Shown piece by piece: positions 57,845 to 64,000 of a stretch of 64,000 nucleotides of DNA. Every line of letters starts with the position of its first letter. Position 1 is the stretch's first letter. Source of the stretch: Blastococcus sp. TF02-09 (GTDB lineage Bacteria; Actinomycetota; Actinomycetes; Mycobacteriales; Geodermatophilaceae). The notes beneath the pieces were generated by a model. That model worked only from the letters and a program-made list of their open reading frames with translations. It did not search any database and was not told the origin of the DNA. The stretch lies in the NCBI RefSeq assembly GCF_003319105.1, contig NZ_QOHH01000001.1, positions 248,001 through 312,000 of the forward strand. Reading direction: 5' to 3'. The position numbers were made by a program, and so were the translations under genes.

Positions 57845-58762
57845 ATGGCCGACTCCTCTCCCGTCGTCGTCGTGACCGGTGCCAACGGACTCGTGGGCGC
57901 CGCGGTGTGCCGGGCCCTCGCCGCGCGGTCGGCGCAGGTGCGCGCCGTCGTCCGCCGGGCGGGCAGCGCGCCCGCGCTCGACGGGGTGACCGAGCACGTC
58001 GGCGACTTCGCCGACGAGAGCTTCGCGCGTGAGGTGACCCGCGGGGCCGACGCCGTCGTCACGACGGTCCACCCGATGGGCTCCTCCCGCGAGGAGCAGC
58101 ACCGGGTGGGCGCCGAGGGCACGCCCGTCCTCGCCCGGGCCGCCCGGGAGAACGGGGTGGCCCGGCTGGTGCACGTCTCCACGGCCGGGGTCTACGACCG
58201 CTCGCCCGAGATGGGCGACGTGGCCGAGGACGGCGCCCTCACCCCCGACGGCAGCGGCGCCTACCCCGACACCAAGAACGCCACCGACGCCGCGCTCGCG
58301 CAGGTCGAGGGGCTCACGACCGTGCTGGTGCGGCCGCCGGCGATCATCGGCGCGGGGCAGACCTCGGTGTGGAACACGCTGCGCCCCCGGGCGGTGCGCG
58401 ACGGCCACCGCCGGGCGAACCCGGAGCAGACCTGGTCCTGGGTGCACGTCGACGACCTCGCCGCGTTCATCGCCGACGTCGCCACGGGTGCCGTCGCCAC
58501 AGCCGACGACCCGGAGCGTGGGCCGGTCGCCGGGCGCGCGACCCCGGTGATCGTCGCGGGCGAGCCGGCCACCTGGCGGGACTACCTCGGCACGGTGACC
58601 GACGCGCTGGGGGTCGCGCCCGAGTGGACCGACGAGCCGGTCTGGACCGGGCAGCTGCGCACCGACCGGGCGCGGCGGTGGGGCTGGGCGCCGCGGGTGG
58701 ATCTGGGCACTGCCCTCGCCGAGCTGAGGCGCGGCGTCAGCGCCGCCGACCCGGGCGACTAG
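57845..58762 (+). CDS. NAD-dependent epimerase/dehydratase (extended SDR)
   Basis: The 305-residue protein starts with the Rossmann motif VVVVTGANGLVGAAVCRALA. The active-site elements are LVHVSTAGVYD and AYPDTKNATDAAL (Tyr-x-x-x-Lys with Lys in D-T-K). VLVRPPAIIGAG and WSWVHVDDLAAFIADV are typical of extended SDRs. The substrate is likely a nucleotide sugar or an acyl/steroid ketone; it is unknown. ATG 57845 follows AGGGTGGGGG. An in-frame GTG at 57812 overlaps the thiolase stop (GTGA) and is an alternative start. Confidence 0.88.
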   Translation: MADSSPVVVVTGANGLVGAAVCRALAARSAQVRAVVRRAGSAPALDGVTEHVGDFADESFAREVTRGADAVVTTVHPMGSSREEQHRVGAEGTPVLARAARENGVARLVHVSTAGVYDRSPEMGDVAEDGALTPDGSGAYPDTKNATDAALAQVEGLTTVLVRPPAIIGAGQTSVWNTLRPRAVRDGHRRANPEQTWSWVHVDDLAAFIADVATGAVATADDPERGPVAGRATPVIVAGEPATWRDYLGTVTDALGVAPEWTDEPVWTGQLRTDRARRWGWAPRVDLGTALAELRRGVSAADPGD

Positions 58763-58765
58763 ATT
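58760..58765 (+). promoter_or_regulatory. Leaderless -10 box (TAGATT) of serA
   Basis: TAGATT ends 7 bases before the ATG at 58773. GGGGG in the spacer could instead act as a weak Shine-Dalgarno sequence. Confidence 0.4.
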
Positions 58766-58772
58766 CGGGGGC

Positions 58773-59984
58773 ATGCCGAGAGCCCTGCTGCTGGAGAACA
58801 TCGACCCGGTGGCGGTCGAGCTCCTCGAGTCCGCCGGGTACGACGTGGAGACGCGGCGCGGCGCCCTGGACGAGGGCGACCTGATCGACGCGCTCGACGG
58901 CGTCACCCTGCTGGGCATCCGGTCCAAGACCCAGGTGACCGCCGGCGTGATCGCCGCCCGCCCGGAGCTGCTCGCCATCGGCGCCTTCTGCATCGGCACC
59001 AACCAGATCGACCTGGGCGCGGCCGCGCAGGCCGGGGTCGCGGTGTTCAACGCCCCGTTCTCCAACACCCGCAGCGTGGTGGAGATGGCGCTGGCGGAGA
59101 TCATCATCCTGGCCCGGCGGCTGGTCGACCGGGACCGCGCCCTGCACTCCGGCACGTGGGACAAGTCCGCGGCGGGCAGCCACGAGATCCGCGGGCGGAC
59201 GCTGGGCATCGTCGGCTACGGCAACATCGGCAGCCAGCTGTCGGTGCTGGCCGAGGCGCTGGGCATGCGGGTCGTCTACTACGACCTCGAGGACAAGCTC
59301 GCCCTGGGCAACGCGCAGCGCTGCGACACCCTCGACGAGCTGCTCGAGCGGGCCGAGGCAGTCACCCTGCACGTGGACGGCCGCGGCGGGAACGCCGGGC
59401 TGTTCGGTGCCGAGCAGTTCGCCCGCATGCGCCCGCGCAGCCTGTTCCTCAACCTCTCCCGCGGCTTCGTCGTCGACCACGAGGCGCTGCGCGAGCACGT
59501 GCTCAGCGGCCACATCGCCGGCGCAGCGGTCGACGTGTTCCCCGAGGAGCCGCGCGAGCAGGGCGACCCGTTCGACTCGGTGCTGCGCGGGCTGCCCAAC
59601 GTCGTCCTCACCCCGCACGTCGGCGGATCGACCCAGGAGGCGCAGCGCGACATCGGCCGCTTCGTTGCCGGCAAGCTCGTGAACTACTCGCGGGCCGGGA
59701 CGACGACGCTCGGCGTCAACGTGCCCACCGTCGTCCTGCACGGGCAGTCGGCGGCCCGGTTCGCCCTGCTGCACCGCAACGTGCCCGGCGTCCTGGCCCG
59801 GGTCGACGCGCTCGTGGGGGAGCACGGCCTCAACGTCGACGGCCAGGTGCTGGCCACCCGCGGCGAGCTGGGCTACGTGCTCACCGACGTGAACGAGGAG
59901 CTGCCGGCCGGGCTGCTCGAGGCGCTGCGGTCGCTCCCGGAGAGCCTCCGTCTCACCACACCCCAGGACCACCGCGCCCGCTGA
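58773..59984 (+). CDS. serA: D-3-phosphoglycerate dehydrogenase, short form with ACT domain
   Basis: The 403-residue enzyme catalyses the first step of serine synthesis, oxidising 3-phosphoglycerate with NAD. Visible are FCIGTNQIDLGAAAQAGV, the NAD motif LGIVGYGNIGSQL, LFLNLSRGFVVDHEAL with the catalytic Arg, and NVVLTPHVGGSTQEAQ with the catalytic His. A C-terminal ACT domain (NVPGVLARVDALVGEHGLNV) binds serine. It resembles the E. coli short form (about 410 residues). Most actinobacteria carry a longer enzyme of about 530 residues, so this may be a second copy or a replacement. It lies 10 bases after the SDR gene. Confidence 0.92.
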   Translation: MPRALLLENIDPVAVELLESAGYDVETRRGALDEGDLIDALDGVTLLGIRSKTQVTAGVIAARPELLAIGAFCIGTNQIDLGAAAQAGVAVFNAPFSNTRSVVEMALAEIIILARRLVDRDRALHSGTWDKSAAGSHEIRGRTLGIVGYGNIGSQLSVLAEALGMRVVYYDLEDKLALGNAQRCDTLDELLERAEAVTLHVDGRGGNAGLFGAEQFARMRPRSLFLNLSRGFVVDHEALREHVLSGHIAGAAVDVFPEEPREQGDPFDSVLRGLPNVVLTPHVGGSTQEAQRDIGRFVAGKLVNYSRAGTTTLGVNVPTVVLHGQSAARFALLHRNVPGVLARVDALVGEHGLNVDGQVLATRGELGYVLTDVNEELPAGLLEALRSLPESLRLTTPQDHRAR

Positions 59985-60033
59985 CCAGGGTTCCCGGCGT
60001 GCGGCGACGGCGTCCCGGCCCCAGGCTGGGCCG

Positions 60034-60975
60034 GTGAAGGTACTGGTCACCGGCGCGTCCGGGTTCGTGGGCAGCCGCCTGGCCGCCGCGCTGGAGGAGG
60101 CGGGGCACGAGGTCCGGGCGATGACCCGGCGACCGGAGCGCTACGACGGGCCCGGGACGCCGGTCGCCGGGGACGTCGGGGACGAGGACTCGCTGCGGAC
60201 GGCGCTCCAGGGCGCGGAGGCCGCCTACTACCTGGTGCACTCCCTGGACGACCCGGACTTCGAGCGCAAGGACGCCGACGCGGCGCGCGCCTTCGCCCGG
60301 GCCGCGGCCGCGGCGGGTGTCGGCCGGATCATCTACCTCGGCGGCCTGGGCAAGGACGACGACCGGCTGTCCAAGCACCTGCGCAGCCGTCGCGAGGTCG
60401 AGCGGCTGCTGGGCGGGACCGGGGTGCCGGTGACCGTGCTGCGCGCGGGCATCGTCGTCGGCCACGGCGGGGTGTCGTGGGAGATGACCCGCCAGCTCGT
60501 GGCCCACCTGCCCGCCATGGTCACCCCGCGGTGGGTCAGCACGCGGACGCAGCCGATCGCGGTCGCCGACGTCGTCCGGTACCTCGTCGGCGTGCTCGAG
60601 GCGCCGGAGGCCACCGGGCGGGTGTTCGAGGTGGGCGGCCCGGAGGTGCTCACCTATCTGCAGATGCTCATCCGGGTCGCCGACATCCAGAACCGGCACC
60701 TGTTCGTCGTCCCCGTGCCGCTGCTCAGCCCGCAGCTGTCCTCGCGCTGGCTGGCGCTGGTCACCGACGTCGACCTGGCGACCGGCCGCTCGCTGATCGA
60801 CTCCATGACCAACGAGGTCGTCGTCACCGACGACGCCGTCCGGTCGGTCGTGCCCTTCGAGCCGATGGACTACGACGCCATGGTGATGACCGCCCTGGTC
60901 GAGCGGGCCCGCGAGCGCCGGCGGCGGGTCGGCGACCGGCGCGGCGGATGGCTCAGCCGCGGAGCCCGCCGGTGA
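60034..60975 (+). CDS. NAD(P)H-binding atypical SDR
   Basis: The 313-residue protein opens with VLVTGASGFVGSRLAAALEE. It has AAYYLVHSLDDPDFE near residue 65, IIYLGGLGKDDDRLSKHLRS and VTVLRAGIVVGHGGVSWEMTR. This is the atypical SDR type that lacks the Tyr-x-x-x-Lys dyad and often sits in electron-transfer or lipid pathways. The C-terminal part (VTDVDLATGRSLIDSM) is typical of the same family. Start GTG 60034. Its stop overlaps the start of the CPBP protease gene (GTGA). Confidence 0.85.
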   Translation: MKVLVTGASGFVGSRLAAALEEAGHEVRAMTRRPERYDGPGTPVAGDVGDEDSLRTALQGAEAAYYLVHSLDDPDFERKDADAARAFARAAAAAGVGRIIYLGGLGKDDDRLSKHLRSRREVERLLGGTGVPVTVLRAGIVVGHGGVSWEMTRQLVAHLPAMVTPRWVSTRTQPIAVADVVRYLVGVLEAPEATGRVFEVGGPEVLTYLQMLIRVADIQNRHLFVVPVPLLSPQLSSRWLALVTDVDLATGRSLIDSMTNEVVVTDDAVRSVVPFEPMDYDAMVMTALVERARERRRRVGDRRGGWLSRGARR

Positions 60976-61739
60976 GCGGCGGCGGATCGGGGCGCGGGCT
61001 CCGGGCGCGGATGCTCCGGGCCGCCGGGCCGTTGCTGCGCAGCGTGCCCCGCGACCACTGGGAGAGCGACGAGGCCTTCCGCCGCCGCCGGCGGGTCACC
61101 GCGGCGACCGCTGTGGCCGGTGCCTCGCTGCTCGGGGTCTCGCTGTCGACGCCACCGGGCTCGCCCCGGTTCTACGGGCTCACGCTCGGGGTCGCGGGCA
61201 CCTGGGTGGTCGGCGGGCTGGCGTCCGGGCCGCTGCACCTGGGCCGGATGTTCGGGCCGGGGGAGCAGCTGCGCCGGCCGGTCGTCACGCCGGTGCTCTC
61301 CGGGATCGGCGCGTTCGGCGCCTTCTACGGCGCGGCGCTGGTCGCCCGGCGGATCCCGGTGCTCGAGCGGGCGATCGCCTCGGTGCTCCGCTACGCCGAC
61401 CAGGGGACGACGCCGCTGGTGCTCACCACCACGCTGGCCAACGGCGCCGCGGAGGAGGTCTTCTTCCGCGGCTCGGTCTACGCGGCGGCCGGCACGCGCC
61501 GCCCGGTGCTCGCCTCGACCGCCGTCTACGGGCTGGCCACGACCGCCACCCGGAACCCGGCGCTGGTGCTGGCCAGCGTGCCGATGGGCCTGCTCTTCGC
61601 CCAGCAGCGCCGGATCACCGGCGGCATCCAGGCGTCGATGCTCACCCACGTGGTGTGGTCGGCGCTGATGCTGCGCTACCTGCCGCCGCTGTTCACCCGC
61701 GGGCTCGCCGAGGAGCGGCGCACGGCCGACGACGGGTGA
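60972..61739 (+). CDS. CPBP-family intramembrane glutamic endopeptidase
   Basis: The 255-residue membrane protein has about six hydrophobic segments. The CPBP motif [16 protein letters not shown] (E-E-x-x-x-R) near residue 160 carries the catalytic Glu; a second-motif His is in [14 protein letters not shown] near the end. Members cleave membrane-bound substrates, including prenylated proteins and bacteriocin immunity partners. The substrate is unknown. It is translationally coupled to the SDR gene, so the two probably act together on a membrane-related pathway. Confidence 0.88.
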   Translation: MSGGGSGRGLRARMLRAAGPLLRSVPRDHWESDEAFRRRRRVTAATAVAGASLLGVSLSTPPGSPRFYGLTLGVAGTWVVGGLASGPLHLGRMFGPGEQLRRPVVTPVLSGIGAFGAFYGAALVARRIPVLERAIASVLRYADQGTTPLVLTTTLANGAAEEVFFRGSVYAAAGTRRPVLASTAVYGLATTATRNPALVLASVPMGLLFAQQRRITGGIQASMLTHVVWSALMLRYLPPLFTRGLAEERRTADDG

Positions 61740-61751
61740 GGCCGCGGCCGG

Positions 61752-64000
61752 TCAGTTCGCCGGCCGGGCGGCCCGGATCGCCCGCCAGACCCGCATTGGC
61801 GTGGTCGGCATGTCGACGTGCCGCACGCCCAGGTGGGCGACCGCGTCCACGACGGCGTTCTGCACGGCCGGCGTCGCGCCGATCGTCCCCGCCTCGCCGA
61901 TGCCCTTGGCGCCGAGCGGGTTGTAGCTGGTCGGCGTCTCGGTGGTGACCAGCTCGAAGGTGGGCAGCTCGGTGGCCGAGACGATCGGGTAGTCGGCGAA
62001 CGTCGACGTCGTCGGGTTGCCGTCGGGGTCGTAGAGGACCTCCTCGAGCAGGGCCTGCGCTGCGCCCTGCGCCAGCCCGCCGTGCCGCTGCCCCTCGGCG
62101 ATCAGCGGGTTCATGATCACGCCGGCGTCGTCGAGGGCGATCAGCCGGACGAGCTCGGCCTTGCCGGACTCGACGTCGACCTCGGCGACGGCGACGTGCG
62201 CGCCGAACGGGTACGTGGCGCCCGGGGCGGTGAAGACGCTGCGGACGAACAACCGCTCCTTCTCCGCGAGTGCGGCGAAGGAGATGGCCGCGCCCGGGAC
62301 GCCGGCGACCTGCAGCTCGGCGTTGTCCCGGTCGACCACGAGGTCGGCGGGGTCGACCTCGAGCTCGTCGGCGGCCCGCTGCCGGGCGAGCTCGATCAGC
62401 TCCTCGGTGGCCTGCCGGACCGCGGCGCCGCCCTGCTGCAGGCTGCGCGAGCCGCCGGTGCCGCCGCCCTCGGGGACCAGGTCCGTGTCGCCCCAGCGGA
62501 CGGTGATCCGCTCGACCGGGATGCCGAGCTCCTCGCTGGCCAGCATCGCCCACACCGTCGAGTGGCCCTGCCCGTGCGGGGAGGTGCCGGTCAGGATCGT
62601 CGCGGACCCGTCGGGGTGCACCTCGACCAGCGCGTTCTCGCGCGACTCCCCGGACTCCGAGCCGCCGCCGGTGATCTCCACGTACACCGAGAGCCCGATG
62701 CCCAGCTGGCGGACGTCGCCCCGCTCGCGCCGGGCCGCCTGCTCGGCGCGGAGCCCCGCGTAGTCGGCCGCCGCGAGCACCGTGTCCAGGGCCGCCGCGT
62801 AGTCCCCGGAGTCGTACAGCGCGCCGCCCTTGCTCAGGCGCGGCTCGGTGAAGGCCGGGATCAGGTTCTTCCGCCGCACCTCGGCCGGGTCCATCCCGAT
62901 CTCGGCGGCGAACAGGTCCACGGCCCGCTCGACGGCCGCCGTGGCCTCGGGCCGCCCGGCTCCGCGGTAGGCGCCCACCGGGGTCGTGTTCGTGACGACG
63001 CTCGCGAACGACGTCTCCAGCACCGGGACGTCGTAGACGCCGGGCGCCATGAGCAGGGTGAGCGAGGGCAGCAGCGCGCCGAACTTGGGATAGGCGCCGC
63101 TGTCCTGCAGGACGTGCAGCCGGTAGGCCCGGATCGTCCCGTCGCGGTCGCCGCCGACGGTGACGGTCTGCACCTGGGCGCGGCCGTGCGTCATCGCGAC
63201 CAGGTTCTCCGAGCGGGTCTCCACCCACCGCGCCGGCCGGCCGACGGAGCGGGCGGCCAGGGCGATCACGGCGTGCTCGACGTCGGCACCGAACTTGCCG
63301 CCGAACGCGCCGCCCACGTCCGGCGTGATCACCCGGACGGCGTCGGCACCGAGGCGCAGCATGCCGCGCACCGAGCGCTTGCTGCCCTGGGCGCCCTGGT
63401 TGGGCAGCCAGATCGTCAGCCGGCCGTCCTCGTCCCAGGCCGCCGCGGCGGCGCGGACCTCCAGCGGGGCCACGGCCACTCGCTGGTTGAGGATCTCCTG
63501 GGACACCACCACCTCGCAGCCGGCGAACGCGTCAGCGGCGGCCGCGGGGCCGTCGTCGGTGGCGCCCTCCGCGGCGGCCAGGTCCTCCCCGGCCGCGGCC
63601 TGCGCGGCGGCGACCGGGCTGCGGAAGCAGACGTTGGTGCCGGCCTCGGGGAACAGCAGCACCTCGTCGGTCAGCGCGTCCGCCGGATCGACGACGGCGG
63701 GCAGCGGCTCGTAGTCGACGGCGACCAGCTCCGCGGCGTCCTCGCCCTGGTAGCGCTCCTCGGTGAGGACGACGGCGACCGGTTCGCCCACGTAGCGGAC
63801 GACGTCGCGGGCCAGCAGCGGCTGCATCATCGGCGCCGGGTACATCGGCATCATCGGCCGCTGCTCCGGCGCGCCCAGCTCGTCGGCGGTGAGCACGGCG
63901 ACCACGCCCGGCATCCCCGTCGCGCCCGAGACGTCGATCGACCCGATCCGCGCGTGCGCGATCGGCGAGCGCACGAACGTCGCGTGCACCGCGCCGGCCA
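61752..64000 (-). CDS. Molybdopterin-binding large subunit of an aerobic dehydrogenase (xanthine/CO-dehydrogenase family), 5' truncated
   Basis: At least 749 residues of a molybdenum hydroxylase large subunit are present; the start lies beyond the right edge. [15 protein letters not shown] is normally about 40 residues into such proteins. The active-site loop reads [17 protein letters not shown], the AYRGAGR type. CO dehydrogenase form I would have AYRCSFR, so CO oxidation is unlikely. Later segments include [16 protein letters not shown] and [20 protein letters not shown], the latter with the catalytic Glu (G-x-G-E). It oxidises aldehydes, purines or heteroaromatics using Mo, FeS and FAD partners expected to be encoded to the right. 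Confidence 0.9.
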   Translation of the reverse strand, partial: AGAVHATFVRSPIAHARIGSIDVSGATGMPGVVAVLTADELGAPEQRPMMPMYPAPMMQPLLARDVVRYVGEPVAVVLTEERYQGEDAAELVAVDYEPLPAVVDPADALTDEVLLFPEAGTNVCFRSPVAAAQAAAGEDLAAAEGATDDGPAAAADAFAGCEVVVSQEILNQRVAVAPLEVRAAAAAWDEDGRLTIWLPNQGAQGSKRSVRGMLRLGADAVRVITPDVGGAFGGKFGADVEHAVIALAARSVGRPARWVETRSENLVAMTHGRAQVQTVTVGGDRDGTIRAYRLHVLQDSGAYPKFGALLPSLTLLMAPGVYDVPVLETSFASVVTNTTPVGAYRGAGRPEATAAVERAVDLFAAEIGMDPAEVRRKNLIPAFTEPRLSKGGALYDSGDYAAALDTVLAAADYAGLRAEQAARRERGDVRQLGIGLSVYVEITGGGSESGESRENALVEVHPDGSATILTGTSPHGQGHSTVWAMLASEELGIPVERITVRWGDTDLVPEGGGTGGSRSLQQGGAAVRQATEELIELARQRAADELEVDPADLVVDRDNAELQVAGVPGAAISFAALAEKERLFVRSVFTAPGATYPFGAHVAVAEVDVESGKAELVRLIALDDAGVIMNPLIAEGQRHGGLAQGAAQALLEEVLYDPDGNPTTSTFADYPIVSATELPTFELVTTETPTSYNPLGAKGIGEAGTIGATPAVQNAVVDAVAHLGVRHVDMPTTPMRVWRAIRAARPAN

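Noticed and set aside
61752-64000. Carbon monoxide dehydrogenase large subunit
   Set aside because: The active-site loop is AYRGAGR, not the AYRCSFR of form I CO dehydrogenase, so CO oxidation cannot be claimed.
1-64000. tRNA, rRNA, riboswitch and prophage attachment sites
   Set aside because: I found no T-loop signature, conserved rRNA segment, recognisable riboswitch core, integrase or transposase on reading both strands; covariance-model searches could not be run.

Overview
The window is very GC-rich actinobacterial DNA. Codon third positions are almost all G or C, GTG starts are common, and many genes overlap by 4 bases (ATGA or GTGA). The gene types fit a soil or rock actinobacterium of the Geodermatophilaceae kind (Blastococcus, Modestobacter, Geodermatophilus). 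That placement is an inference from gene style, not from a marker gene. No rRNA, tRNA, CRISPR array, transposase, integrase or replication origin is visible. About 63 genes or gene remnants are annotated.

Left part (1-18,040). A PorA/DUF3068-type membrane protein, a TRIC-type channel and an MFS exporter are followed by a divergent regulatory pair: a GAF-ANTAR RNA-binding antiterminator and a STAS protein that lacks the usual phospho-serine. Next comes a leftward group of oxidative enzymes: two luciferase-like flavin oxidoreductases, an alpha/beta hydrolase and a Baeyer-Villiger-type monooxygenase. A kinase-like/UPF0104 fusion, a TANGO2-like protein and a lipoprotein lead to a single-chain SEDS (RodA/FtsW) plus class B penicillin-binding protein fusion, a complete glycan polymerase-crosslinker.

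Accessory stretch (about 18,040-25,000). Base composition is visibly less extreme. Genes are short and mostly unrecognised: small membrane proteins, PH-like proteins, a zinc ribbon, two GNAT acetyltransferases and a HAD hydrolase. Direct repeats, hairpins and frame-disrupted genes occur here. The disrupted set includes an MreB/Hsp70-like actin at the right border. The stretch looks like a variable region between two cell-shape/cell-wall loci.

Middle (25,000-35,700). MacB-like ABC exporter (ATPase plus FtsX permease), alpha/beta hydrolase, cupin, a lytic transglycosylase with a long Pro-Thr tail, a TPR-like GGDEF cyclase and an acyl-CoA synthetase.

Most interesting locus (35,776-44,756, leftward, tightly overlapped). 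It contains GTP cyclohydrolase II, a RibD-C-type reductase, a UPF0104 membrane protein, a GT4 glycosyltransferase, a PTPS-fold protein without the catalytic metal site, a non-zinc MDR reductase, a CDP-alcohol phosphatidyltransferase fused to a sulfatase/LTA-synthase-like domain, and two methyltransferases. An AftA-like GT-C transferase follows upstream. From memory, S. coelicolor has a related grouping (SCO6650 to SCO6655) whose final product is unknown. I infer a GTP-derived pyrimidine or pterin-like moiety built into a glycosylated, membrane-associated molecule.

Right part (47,000-64,000). A MarR-DHA2 efflux operon ends at a strong terminator. Then come a VOC protein, an operon of old-yellow-enzyme, GH13 amylase and MFS genes, a phosphotransferase/CrtC-like coupled pair, a SnoaL-like protein, a thiolase-like enzyme, two short-chain NAD-binding proteins, a short-form SerA, a CPBP protease, and a molybdenum hydroxylase large subunit cut by the right edge. 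Several genes have a TANNNT box 6-7 bases before the start codon, which indicates leaderless transcripts.
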